A DNA stretch of 29,970 nucleotides from an uncultured Eubacterium sp. (GCA_900545305.1 UQYD01000021.1:1-29970), one strand, 5' to 3'. Positions 6,782 through 14,952 are shown, numbered from the stretch's first letter. Translations and numbers: made by a program. The notes: generated by a model from the sequence alone, not told the origin.

Positions 6782-8163
6782 TGGATAGATTTAAGAGAAT
6801 TCCTGTAAGAGAACAGGAACCAAAGGTAAGAGCAACTAATTTTGAAGAAGTATGTCTTGGATATAATGAAGAAGAAGCTGTTGCAGAAGCAAGCCGTTGT
6901 CTTAACTGTCCAAAGCCTAAATGTGTAGGTGGTTGCCCTGTAGGTATCAACATTCCTGGCTTTATTGCTAAGGTTAAGGAAAGAGATTTTGAAGGTGCTG
7001 CAAAGGAAATCGCTAAGTATTCAGCACTTCCTGCTGTTTGTGGTCGTGTATGTCCACAGGAAAATCAGTGTGAAGGTCAGTGCGTATTAGGCGTTAAGGG
7101 TGAAGCTGTTGCTATTGGTAAGCTTGAAAGATTTGTAGCTGACTGGGCAAGAGAACACAAGGTTGACCTTTCTCAGAAAGATGCTCCAAAGGGCAAGAAG
7201 GTAGCTATTATCGGTGCTGGTCCTGCTGGTCTTACTTGTGCCGGCGACTTAGCTAAGAAGGGCTACGAAGTTAAGATTTTTGAAGCACTCCACAAGGCTG
7301 GTGGTGTTTTGGAATATGGTATTCCAGAATTCAGACTTCCAAAGGAAACAGTTGTTGCCAGTGAAGTTGAAAACATCAAAAAGCTTGGTGTAGAAATTGA
7401 AACAAATGTTATTATCGGTAAGACAATTACTATTGATGAACTTTTCGAAGATGAAGGCTTTGACGCTGTATTCATCGGTTCTGGTGCTGGTCTTCCTAAG
7501 TTTATGGGTATCCCAGGCGAACAGGCTAATGGCGTATTCTCTGCTAACGAATTCTTAACAAGAGTAAACTTAATGAAGGCTTTTGATGAAAGCTATGACA
7601 CTCCAGTTTCTATTGGTAAGAAAGTAGCTATTATCGGTGGTGGTAACGTAGCAATGGATGCTGCTAGAACTGCTTTAAGACTTGGTAGCGAAAGCCACAT
7701 TGTTTACAGACGTGCATTAGAACAGCTTCCTGCAAGAGCAGAAGAAGTACATCACGCACAGGAAGAAGGTATCATTTTTGATATTCTTACTAACCCTGTT
7801 GAAATTCTTACTGATGAAAATGGTAATGTATCTGGTATGAAGTGTATTAAGATGGAACTTGGCGAACCAGATGAAAGTGGTAGAAGAAGTCCTATTGCTA
7901 TTGAAGGTTCTGAATTTGTAATGGATGTTGATACAGTTATTATGAGTTTAGGTACATCTCCAAACCCACTTATTAGCTCTCATACTCCAGGTCTTGAAGT
8001 AAACAAGAGAAAGTGTCTTGTAGCTGAAGAAGAAACAGGTCTTACAACTCGTGAGGCTGTTTATGCCGGTGGTGACGCCGTAACTGGTGCTGCTACTGTT
8101 ATCCTTGCTATGGGTGCTGGTAAAAAGGCTGCTGCAGCTATTGACGAATACCTTTCTAAGTAA
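6781..8163 (+). CDS. nfnB: NADH-dependent ferredoxin:NADP+ oxidoreductase, subunit beta (NfnB, glutamate synthase small-subunit-like)
   Basis: 460 residues, of the GltD-like family. Residues about 35-105 hold two cysteine clusters for the two [4Fe-4S] centres, CLNCPKPKCVGGCP and CGRVCPQENQCEGQC. An FAD site follows (IIGAGPAGLTCAG), then an NAD(P) site (VAIIGGGNVAMDAARTALRLG begins it) with YRRALEQLPA, and a closing FAD motif (YAGGDAVTGAATVI). Known: GltD-like proteins serve glutamate synthase or, without a large subunit, NfnAB. No gltB lies here and nfnA directly precedes it, so Nfn is the better assignment. The strongly biased codons (GGT, GCT, AAG) suggest high expression. Confidence 0.93.
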   Translation: MDRFKRIPVREQEPKVRATNFEEVCLGYNEEEAVAEASRCLNCPKPKCVGGCPVGINIPGFIAKVKERDFEGAAKEIAKYSALPAVCGRVCPQENQCEGQCVLGVKGEAVAIGKLERFVADWAREHKVDLSQKDAPKGKKVAIIGAGPAGLTCAGDLAKKGYEVKIFEALHKAGGVLEYGIPEFRLPKETVVASEVENIKKLGVEIETNVIIGKTITIDELFEDEGFDAVFIGSGAGLPKFMGIPGEQANGVFSANEFLTRVNLMKAFDESYDTPVSIGKKVAIIGGGNVAMDAARTALRLGSESHIVYRRALEQLPARAEEVHHAQEEGIIFDILTNPVEILTDENGNVSGMKCIKMELGEPDESGRRSPIAIEGSEFVMDVDTVIMSLGTSPNPLISSHTPGLEVNKRKCLVAEEETGLTTREAVYAGGDAVTGAATVILAMGAGKKAAAAIDEYLSK

Positions 8164-8178
8164 AATTAAGGAGAAAAT

Positions 8179-8448
8179 ATGGTTCCTATGGAAGATTTCG
8201 TAACTCTTACCGACGAAAATGGTAATGATGTGGAATTTGAGTTTCTTGACTATGTAAAGTATAAAAATGAGGAATACGTTGTTCTTCTTCCAACAGAAGA
8301 TTGTAACGGCGAAGTCCTTATTATGAAACTTACAGGTGGAGACGTAAATGATGAAGAATACGAAGTAGTTGGTGACCAGAAAGTTGCTGATGCTGTATTT
8401 GAAACATTTAAGGAAAAATTCCGTGACGAATATGTATTTGAAGATTAA
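8179..8448 (+). CDS. DUF1292 small acidic protein
   Basis: 89 residues, strongly acidic. The pattern FVTLTDENGNDVEFEFLD, then YVVLLP and EVLIMKL, and a C-terminal helix with DEYVFED is that of DUF1292 (YrzB-like). Known: common in Firmicutes, usually next to the ruvX/alaS region; function unknown. Here it follows nfnB by 15 bases with AAGGAG, so it shares the transcript and is the last gene before the terminator at 8452-8487. Its separation from the usual neighbours is mildly unusual. Confidence 0.85.
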   Translation: MVPMEDFVTLTDENGNDVEFEFLDYVKYKNEEYVVLLPTEDCNGEVLIMKLTGGDVNDEEYEVVGDQKVADAVFETFKEKFRDEYVFED

Positions 8449-8451
8449 TTG

Positions 8452-8487
8452 AAAAAGACGAGTGGTTGAAAAATCACTCGTCTTTTT
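8452..8487. terminator. Strong bidirectional terminator (nfnAB operon / SLOG gene)
   Basis: AAAAAGACGAGTG (8452-8464) pairs perfectly with CACTCGTCTTTTT (8475-8487) around a 10-base loop and ends in a T run on both strands. The stop codon of the minus-strand SLOG gene lies at the loop side of the right arm. Confidence 0.93.
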
Positions 8488-8932
8488 TGTATAAATTTTT
8501 AATAATTTTATGGTGTTTTAGAGCATAATTATATGTTTGATATGCCCCTCCAAAATGATTTTTAATATAACAAATCATAAAATCACAATTATCAACCATA
8601 AATTGGTTAGATTTAATTATTTTACATTTATATGGGGTATTATAAGGTATTTCTGCAATTAAAATTTCATCATACGTTTTATAATATTCATTTTTAAATA
8701 GGTCAATTTCTTTTGTAACATACGGAATTACAAGCAAGAGTTTAACATAAGGATAAATATTTTTTAGTTGTTTTATTGCGATGGCAGACAATTTATCAAA
8801 ATCTCCATAATTGCTAACCCAAAATTCGGTAATTCCATTTGCTATTAAAAGTTCGGCTTGTAACTTTATCGTATCTATTAAATTGTTGTTATAAATTTTA
8901 CTATGTCCCGAAAAACAACATCTATTAGCCAT
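8474..8932 (-). CDS. SLOG/DUF1273-like nucleotide-binding protein
   Basis: 152 residues. The N-terminus RCCFSGHSKI, the NYGDFDKLS stretch, the KLLLVIPY strand and the QFMVDNCDFMICYI..FGGAYQT segment match small clostridial DUF1273-like proteins of the SLOG (Rossmann-like) superfamily. Known or proposed: SLOG proteins bind nucleotides or nucleotide-derived signals, and several classes act in anti-phage signalling; this class has no proven function. It is divergent from the RHH regulator, 115 bases away, and its DNA is as AT-rich as the ATPase/nuclease pair beyond, so it may belong to the same island. Equally it could be a stand-alone chromosomal gene, as its relatives often are. GAGGTAAT directly precedes the ATG. 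Confidence 0.72.
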   Translation of the reverse strand: MANRCCFSGHSKIYNNNLIDTIKLQAELLIANGITEFWVSNYGDFDKLSAIAIKQLKNIYPYVKLLLVIPYVTKEIDLFKNEYYKTYDEILIAEIPYNTPYKCKIIKSNQFMVDNCDFMICYIKNHFGGAYQTYNYALKHHKIIKNLYKKDE

Positions 8933-8973
8933 ATTACCTCTTATGTAAAAAATATGCGTCGAAATTTATGAAC

Positions 8974-9024
8974 AATTTAGTCAAAATATAAATATATTGT
9001 ATCACGATGCTATAATTTAGTCAA
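8974..9024. promoter_or_regulatory. Divergent promoter region with an 11-bp direct repeat
   Basis: AATTTAGTCAA occurs exactly at 8974-8984 and 9014-9024, 40 bases apart, close to four helical turns. Between and over them lies an extended -10, TGC-TATAAT (9008-9016), for the RHH gene. On the minus strand each repeat reads TTGACTAAATT, so it also contains a -35-like hexamer for the SLOG gene. Direct repeats spaced by whole helical turns are typical for ribbon-helix-helix operators, so autoregulation by the adjacent RHH protein is a reasonable inference. Confidence 0.5.
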
Positions 9025-9047
9025 TAATATGTCAGAGGTGATTTAGT

Positions 9048-9221
9048 ATGAAAGATAATTTACCAAGATATACTTTACGTGTTTCAAAGATACTTCTTGA
9101 TAAATTGGGATATGTTGCTGAATATGAGGGAAGAACTAAAAATCGTGAAATAGAACAGCTTATTAAGAAGAAAGTTGCTGAGTTTGAAAAAGAACATGGG
9201 GAAATAAAGTTTGAGGACTAG
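9048..9221 (+). CDS. Arc-type ribbon-helix-helix DNA-binding protein
   Basis: 57 residues. PRYTLRVSKILLDKLGYVAE gives the beta strand and first helix, followed by EGRTKNREIEQLIKKKV, the second helix, and a charged tail ending in EFEKEHGEIKFED. This is the Arc/MetJ-like fold, which binds DNA as a dimer through the N-terminal strand. AGAGGTG lies eight bases before the ATG. It is encoded immediately upstream (135 bases) of the AAA+ ATPase gene and divergently from the SLOG gene, and is flanked by the repeats described at 8974-9024. It most likely represses its own promoter and perhaps the downstream pair. No toxin partner is adjacent, so an antitoxin role is not supported. Confidence 0.8.
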   Translation: MKDNLPRYTLRVSKILLDKLGYVAEYEGRTKNREIEQLIKKKVAEFEKEHGEIKFED

Positions 9222-9356
9222 TTATATAAAAATTCATATAATACAAAAGATATTAAGAAAAATATAAAAATATCAATTTAATAAATTTTTTGATGAAATT
9301 CTTTGATTTATATTGTATAATATTTTATATACTATAAGATATTTGGAGGTATAAAT

Positions 9357-11993
9357 ATGGATATTTCAAATTATGTAGGAAAAACAATTATTGCATGGTA
9401 TTATTATAATCCAAATTTTGAAAGAGAAACAGATGAGCCAGGAACAATAAGTTATGTTTATCCTATAATATTAAAAAAATCAGCAGGAAAAATAGAAGCT
9501 ATTAAAGATTGCAAAAATGAATTTCCAGAAAGGGGCAGAATTGAAGTAAAATTAAAAGATGGACTTACTTCAGAAGGTTTGTACAATGAAGTTGGAGATA
9601 TTGTAGAAATAACAATTAATAAAAAAGATATTGAATACAGGGGAGATAAAAATAACCGATATTCACTTAAATATAATCCAATTTTCGGAAAGAATCACTC
9701 TGAAATTTGGATTCAAAAATTTTCTGGTAAAGGATTTACACAGGTTGTACCATTTTCGGGTAGTTTAGATGATGTTTTAAATAAGCATAAGATTGAATTT
9801 TCGGAAAAGATTTATACAAATGAAATAATGGTTTTAATTGAAGATAAATTTTATGGCCCTTTTGAGTATGATGTTAAAGATGATTATATCACATTGACAG
9901 GAAAAAAAGAATATAATTATTTCATTTCAGAATATAAGGAAGATGAATTATTAAATCATGTATATGATATTTGTAATCCTGAAGGTAACTTTGATGATAA
10001 TGAAATTGTAAAATTAATAGATAAAATATTTATTAAAAGTCCTATAGAAAGAAGTAAGAAAATAGATTGTATTGACGATGGTAAATTAATAGATATTCTC
10101 GTAACAATATTAAAAAATAGGGAAGAATATACAAAAAATGAAATAAGAAAGTTTAAAAATACAATTAATGAATTAATAAAACAGAATCAAGATATATATT
10201 TAGATGATGAAAGAGAAAAACGTATTGGGAATTTATTAGAATCTATTAATCCAGAAAAAAGTGAGAAAGAAAACTTAGTTTCAAGGTTTGTCAATTCGGC
10301 TCTAAATAATAAGAATTTGAGTAAGGAAATTGCTAGTTATATTTGTGAAAATCATTTTGATGAATGTATTGAAACAAATAGTTTAGAATTAAAAAAGTAT
10401 AAAGAGAAAAAGGAAGAGTTGAAAAAAGACGTTGAAAAACTTGAAAAAGATAAAAACAGTATTGACCAAGAATTGAAATTTGCAAGGGAAAATTTGGATA
10501 AATTTACTGAAGAAGAAATGTCTAAAAAAGAAGACAAATTTGAAGAATTAACTAACGATATAGATAATTTGAAAGAGGAAAAGAGCGAATTAGAAAACGA
10601 AAAGTTGCAATTACAAAAAGGGATAGAGGATTTACAAGATAAGAAGAAAGGAATTGTAGATGCACAAACATATATAGAACGTTTAAACGGTAATATAGCT
10701 GCTAAGGAGGAGGAAATATCTAAAAAGACTGCAAAAATAAAAAAGTTAGATGATAATTTAAGTGAATTAAATGATAAGATTGGTGAAAGTGTAAAAAAAT
10801 TTAAATCTGAAGCAGAAACTGCTATAAGAGAGCTTGATAAGAATTTTTTAGATAAAGTTTTTAGAGAAATTAATGGGGAAGAAATCTATGAAATTAAAAA
10901 ATTTGATACAGAAAAACTATATAACGAAAGTTTATCAGGTGAAGAAATAATAGATGTTGTAGAGAATTTCCTAAAGGAAAAAGCAAATAGAGATGTGTCA
11001 CGTAACGATGTAGTAAATTATCTTACATGTATAGGACAAGGATTTATTACAACTTTTGCTGGGCAACCAGGTGCTGGAAAAACTTCATTATGTAGTTTAT
11101 TAGCTAAATCGTTAGGATTAGCTTGTCAAGATGAAAATAAAAGGTATGTAGAAGTTTCTGTGGAAAGAGGGTGGACTTCCCATAAGGATTTTATAGGATA
11201 TTATAATCCTTTAACTAAGAAATTTGAAAAAAGTAATGCAGAAATATTTGATGCTTTTGAAAGAATAAATAAAGAAAATGCAGGAGATAATACTGCACCG
11301 ATGTTGATATTATTAGATGAAGCCAATCTTAGTCCGATAGAACATTATTGGGCGGCTTTTATAAAAAACTGTGATTTTGATTCTACAGTAGAAAGAACCA
11401 TTAATTTAGGTGGAAATAAAAAATGGAATTTACCTGAAAGTCTTAGATTCCTTGCTACAGTTAATTTTGACCATACTACAGAAGAACTCTCATCAAGATT
11501 TTTGGATAGAAGTTGGGTGATAGTCCTTGAACCAGGTCAGATTGATGAAGATAGTTTTATTACAGAACCTGTAAATAATGCAGAAAAAATAGTATCTTAT
11601 AAAGATTTTATTGATGCATTTGGTGGACAGCCAAAAGAAGATGATGAATTAGATGATAAAATAGTTGATAAATGGAAAAATATAAATGCTATTTTTAAGA
11701 GAAATGATGTGCCTATTATGCCTAGAAATGTGAAGATGGTTTTATATTATTGTTATGTGGCTTGTAAATATATGGTCAGAGATACCCCAGAAACAAAACT
11801 TGCTCCTTTAGATTTTGCAGTTGCACAGAAAATTTTGCCCACTATTAATGGAAGTGGTGAAAATTTAGAAAAATTAATTGAGGATTTGGATAAAGAATTT
11901 GATAATGGTATGCCTATTTGTGCAAAGATTATAAGAAGAATGAAGGAAAAAGCTAGAGATAATATGGGATATTATCAGTTTTTTGCTATATAA
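9357..11993 (+). CDS. Coiled-coil AAA+ ATPase, McrB-like (putative defence system motor)
   Basis: 878 residues in four parts. About 1-200 is a beta-rich N-terminal region I do not recognise. About 200-340 is helical. About 345-495 is a long Lys/Glu coiled coil. About 530-878 is an AAA+ module with Walker A GQPGAGKT (569-576), Walker B LILLDE (650-655), sensor-1 region ATVNFDHTTEEL with Asn703, and arginine-finger candidates Arg714 and Arg718. The LLDEANLS and SSRFLDR signatures put it near McrB/MoxR/dynein-type ATPases, but the McrB GTPase motif NTxD is replaced by NFDHT, so ATP rather than GTP may be used. GGAGG lies seven bases before the start. The nuclease gene follows after 17 bases. Inference: N-terminal part senses, coiled coil transmits, AAA+ ring translocates or remodels, as proposed for McrBC and coiled-coil nuclease tandem (CoCoNuT) systems. 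DNA is much more AT-rich than the flanks. Confidence 0.82.
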   Translation: MDISNYVGKTIIAWYYYNPNFERETDEPGTISYVYPIILKKSAGKIEAIKDCKNEFPERGRIEVKLKDGLTSEGLYNEVGDIVEITINKKDIEYRGDKNNRYSLKYNPIFGKNHSEIWIQKFSGKGFTQVVPFSGSLDDVLNKHKIEFSEKIYTNEIMVLIEDKFYGPFEYDVKDDYITLTGKKEYNYFISEYKEDELLNHVYDICNPEGNFDDNEIVKLIDKIFIKSPIERSKKIDCIDDGKLIDILVTILKNREEYTKNEIRKFKNTINELIKQNQDIYLDDEREKRIGNLLESINPEKSEKENLVSRFVNSALNNKNLSKEIASYICENHFDECIETNSLELKKYKEKKEELKKDVEKLEKDKNSIDQELKFARENLDKFTEEEMSKKEDKFEELTNDIDNLKEEKSELENEKLQLQKGIEDLQDKKKGIVDAQTYIERLNGNIAAKEEEISKKTAKIKKLDDNLSELNDKIGESVKKFKSEAETAIRELDKNFLDKVFREINGEEIYEIKKFDTEKLYNESLSGEEIIDVVENFLKEKANRDVSRNDVVNYLTCIGQGFITTFAGQPGAGKTSLCSLLAKSLGLACQDENKRYVEVSVERGWTSHKDFIGYYNPLTKKFEKSNAEIFDAFERINKENAGDNTAPMLILLDEANLSPIEHYWAAFIKNCDFDSTVERTINLGGNKKWNLPESLRFLATVNFDHTTEELSSRFLDRSWVIVLEPGQIDEDSFITEPVNNAEKIVSYKDFIDAFGGQPKEDDELDDKIVDKWKNINAIFKRNDVPIMPRNVKMVLYYCYVACKYMVRDTPETKLAPLDFAVAQKILPTINGSGENLEKLIEDLDKEFDNGMPICAKIIRRMKEKARDNMGYYQFFAI

Positions 11994-12010
11994 GTGTAAG
12001 AGGTGGATTT

Positions 12011-13867
12011 ATGGAAAACCGATTATTCTTAAATTGCTCTTTATACACAGAAGAAAAAAGCATACCTCTATATTCTGAAAGTCCATTGCTGAAAGCACCA
12101 AATATAGAAGATGATTTGATTATTTATGAAGATGCACAGTACTTTGGAAGGATTAGTATTTCGGAAAATGAAAAATTAATAAGAAAAATCAAAATTTTAT
12201 TAAATGATACCGAAATTGGTTACGTAGATTTTCAGAAAAAAAGTGGAAATATTGAATTTAAAAAAAATAGTGGAGGTGTATCACAGCCTTTTTTATTGCA
12301 ATGCGATTTAGTTGAATTATGTATTAAAATTATATATGAAGATGATTCTATTGAATATTTATATACTCCTTATTTGTTATGTGTTAGTAAAAGTGAAGAT
12401 GATAGAGAAAATATAAAAAATATATTAATAGAACTCTTACAGTTTGATAATGACAAAATTAATAAACTAATGTTTTATGGAAATAATGAAATTAATAAAC
12501 AAGACGGGTTAATAGAAGGTAGTGTGCGTCCAGAATCATATAAATCTATTTCTACTTATTTATATCTATTAGAACAAATTATTAATTGTTATAAAAGTTG
12601 TTTTGCGTATTTTAAAAGTTCACCAAAACATAGTATTGATAAAGTGTATGAAATGAAGAATTTTTTGGAGTCACGGTATTTTTCTCATAAAGATTTAGTT
12701 TGGTTATCTCATAATATGGAACAATTGTCACAGTGTAATACGCCGACTGCGATTAAATATAATGGGAATTATTATATGCCATTGAAAGTTTTATCAGAAA
12801 GAAAAAAGTTTAATTATGATATATATGAAAATAAAGTTATAATTTCATTTTTAAAATCAATAATGCTGGATACTGATAAGTTAAAAAAAGAATTTGAAAA
12901 GACGGTTATAGAAGAGGATAGTATATATAAAAAATTAAAAAAATTTTCAATTGACAATTATTATGCCCCAATTATTACAGTTAAGGAAATTCAAAATCAA
13001 CAAATAAAAAAGGTGTTAAAACAGATAGAAAAAATTATAACAGAGTTAAAAAGACTTTTAACTTTGTATAGAAAATGTCTACCTTGTACATTGTTTAGAT
13101 TAGAAAAAGTTCCGAGAAAAACAAAAATATTTCAAGAAATTAAACCCTATAAGATTATATATGATATGATTGTTAAGTGGTTTGAATTTGGTGAGATTGA
13201 TTTGAAAAAGGACAAAGCAATTTTTCGAGTAAAAACTATGGACAAACTTTTTGAGTATTATAGTTTACAACAAATTTTAAGAATGCTTATAATAGATGAA
13301 GGGTTTAACGATAAAAGTCAAAGACTTAAAAATGCATTTTATGAATACAGCATTGATGATGGGAAATATAAAAATGAAAAGGATGTCGCTAATACGTATT
13401 TATTTGAACGAGGAAAATTAATAGCCAAACTATATTACCAACCCGTTGTTTTGTCTGACGGATATCAAAATGATTTAGAACTATATAAAATAACGGATAA
13501 TGGAAGAAATTATTATACTCCAGATTTTATATTAACAATTTTTAATCAAAATAAAAATTATTATTTTATATTTGATTCAAAATTTTCTAATAGAAAGAAC
13601 ATAAAAAACCATTATTTAAGAGAGTGTATAATGAAATACGGTATGGAAATTGAAGCAGCAGGATATAACAATGAAATTAATATGGTTTGTTTATTACAAG
13701 GTAGAATAGATAGAGAAGAGATACCGTTGTTATATCAGTATAACAATTCACCAAATGCAAGAAGAAATAATGTAAAAAAGTTTTATGGAATAATTTCTAT
13801 TAATTCTAAAGCTAATGAAAATAGTAGAAAAATTTTATGGAAAAAAATAATTGCTAACATAAAATAA
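12011..13867 (+). CDS. DUF2357 protein with PD-(D/E)XK nuclease domain (McrC-like partner)
   Basis: 618 residues. The first about 170 form a beta-rich domain. A long helical middle follows (about 180-440, with a Lys/Glu-rich stretch near 320-345). The C-terminal part (about 440-600) carries a PD-(D/E)XK nuclease core: Asp505 in YTPDFIL, then Asp522-Ser-Lys524 in FIFDSKFS, with a helix beginning YLRECIMKYG after it. This layout fits the DUF2357/PDDEXK_7 family, which is repeatedly found beside McrB-like ATPases and plays the part of McrC. GAGGTGG lies before the ATG and 17 bases separate it from the ATPase gene, so the two form one operon. A 60-base sample at 13081-13140 has 15 G or C, against 27 at 6541-6600 in nfnA, which suggests acquisition from elsewhere. 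Target (modified DNA, phage DNA or RNA) is unknown. Confidence 0.82.
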   Translation: MENRLFLNCSLYTEEKSIPLYSESPLLKAPNIEDDLIIYEDAQYFGRISISENEKLIRKIKILLNDTEIGYVDFQKKSGNIEFKKNSGGVSQPFLLQCDLVELCIKIIYEDDSIEYLYTPYLLCVSKSEDDRENIKNILIELLQFDNDKINKLMFYGNNEINKQDGLIEGSVRPESYKSISTYLYLLEQIINCYKSCFAYFKSSPKHSIDKVYEMKNFLESRYFSHKDLVWLSHNMEQLSQCNTPTAIKYNGNYYMPLKVLSERKKFNYDIYENKVIISFLKSIMLDTDKLKKEFEKTVIEEDSIYKKLKKFSIDNYYAPIITVKEIQNQQIKKVLKQIEKIITELKRLLTLYRKCLPCTLFRLEKVPRKTKIFQEIKPYKIIYDMIVKWFEFGEIDLKKDKAIFRVKTMDKLFEYYSLQQILRMLIIDEGFNDKSQRLKNAFYEYSIDDGKYKNEKDVANTYLFERGKLIAKLYYQPVVLSDGYQNDLELYKITDNGRNYYTPDFILTIFNQNKNYYFIFDSKFSNRKNIKNHYLRECIMKYGMEIEAAGYNNEINMVCLLQGRIDREEIPLLYQYNNSPNARRNNVKKFYGIISINSKANENSRKILWKKIIANIK

Positions 13868-13907
13868 TTAATGGCAAATATTTTAATAAATAAACTATAG
13901 TTACAGT

Positions 13908-13948
13908 ATACCCCATTGATATACAATTATTGCACATCAATGGGGTAT
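13908..13948. terminator. Terminator between the nuclease gene and bioB
   Basis: ATACCCCATTGAT (13908-13920) pairs perfectly with ATCAATGGGGTAT (13936-13948) around a 15-base loop. It is followed by GTTGTTTAT on the plus strand and by a mixed sequence on the minus strand, so it works better for the plus-strand operon. It also marks the right edge of the AT-rich island. Confidence 0.75.
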
Positions 13949-13953
13949 GTTGT

Positions 13954-14889
13954 TTATGCTGACTCTATTTCGTATGTAAATCCGGCATCAGTAATTGCCT
14001 TTATTGTATCTTTTATTCCTTGACCGTCTTCTGTCAAGTAACCTGATGCAAAAATAGAATTCACGACACTAAGTAGACGCTTTTCGTCACCCTTGAAGTA
14101 TATTTCTCTACCGGCTGCACAGCGAATATCAGCCTGTGGAACTAACAATCGAGCAAGGCAAAGTACTTTTAAGCAGTAATTAGGTGTAAGTATGGAAGTA
14201 TCTACATTTTCAAAAGGTGTTCCCTTTATAGGAAGCAAGAAGTTAATAGGTATAGCTTCTGGATTAATTTCCTTTAATTCTAAAAGCATATCTACAATAT
14301 CTTCTTTACTTTCTCCCATTCCAATTATGCCACCACTACATATTTCAAAACCAATACTTTGGAGCATTTTTATGTTTTTAACACGCTGGTCAAAAGTATG
14401 AGTTGAGCAAATGTGGCTGTAGTAGGAACGGCTTGTGTTAAGATTATGATTAATACGGTCAAGACCGGCATCTTTCAATATTTTAGCCTGCTTTTCAGTT
14501 AAAAAACCTATAGAACAGCAAAGGTGTGTGCCAGTAGCCTTCATAGTTTTTATACGTTCAGCAAGTTCTAAAATCTCATCATCTGTAAATTTCATACCAC
14601 TTAAACCAATACAATGGCGAGCAAGGTGGTTTTTGTTTACAAAATCATTGTCTTTAAATAACTTTTCATCAGATACCCAATGATATTTGTCAATATCGGC
14701 ACTAGAACGACAGGATTGGGCACAGTAGGCACAATCTTGTGAACAGTTGCCACTTCTGGCATTTGTTAAAATGTGAATACCAACATTATCTCCTTTGTAT
14801 TTTCTGCGTAGCTTTTCAGCCTTAGCTATTAATTGGTCCATTTCCTCATCAGGTGTGTTTAAAATTTTAAGGGCATCTTCTCTAGTCAT
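13954..14889 (-). CDS. bioB: Biotin synthase (radical SAM), with an extra cysteine at the auxiliary-cluster site
   Basis: 311 residues. The radical-SAM cluster motif is CSQDCAYC (Cys49, Cys53, Cys56). The positions that bind the auxiliary cluster in E. coli BioB are represented by Cys93, Cys124 (Cys125 follows), Cys184 in CSGGIIGMGE, and Arg256 in DIRCAAGRE. Known: BioB inserts sulfur into dethiobiotin, consuming two SAM and releasing 5'-deoxyadenosine. The motif after Cys93 (GLSGMKFTDDE) differs from the GAAW of well-studied enzymes, and Cys257 directly follows the arginine, which may mean a four-iron auxiliary cluster as reported for biotin synthases of some anaerobic Firmicutes. No other bio gene is nearby. 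Start: GAGGTAAAATT before the ATG. Promoter and BirA-like box at 14924-14977. Confidence 0.9.
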   Translation of the reverse strand: MTREDALKILNTPDEEMDQLIAKAEKLRRKYKGDNVGIHILTNARSGNCSQDCAYCAQSCRSSADIDKYHWVSDEKLFKDNDFVNKNHLARHCIGLSGMKFTDDEILELAERIKTMKATGTHLCCSIGFLTEKQAKILKDAGLDRINHNLNTSRSYYSHICSTHTFDQRVKNIKMLQSIGFEICSGGIIGMGESKEDIVDMLLELKEINPEAIPINFLLPIKGTPFENVDTSILTPNYCLKVLCLARLLVPQADIRCAAGREIYFKGDEKRLLSVVNSIFASGYLTEDGQGIKDTIKAITDAGFTYEIESA

Positions 14890-14923
14890 AATTTTACCTC
14901 GTATTTATAAAATAATTATTGAT

Positions 14924-14952
14924 ATTTTAGCACTATGGAGCAACAATGTCAA
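14924..14952 (-). promoter_or_regulatory. bioB promoter
   Basis: On the minus strand TTGACA (14947-14952), 17 bases, TAAAAT (14924-14929), with a TGC extension before the -10. It lies 35 bases upstream of the bioB start. Confidence 0.85.

Noticed and set aside
9048..9221. RHH protein as the antitoxin of a toxin-antitoxin pair
   Set aside because: No small toxin-like gene lies next to it; the downstream gene is the large ATPase and the upstream divergent gene is the SLOG protein.
9357..13867. Calling the pair simply McrBC
   Set aside because: The ATPase has no NTxD GTPase motif and the nuclease is of the DUF2357 type, so the name would claim too much about nucleotide use and target.
8453..13948. 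Integrase, transposase or flanking direct repeats marking the island as a mobile element
   Set aside because: None were seen by eye; the case for transfer rests on base composition and gene content only.
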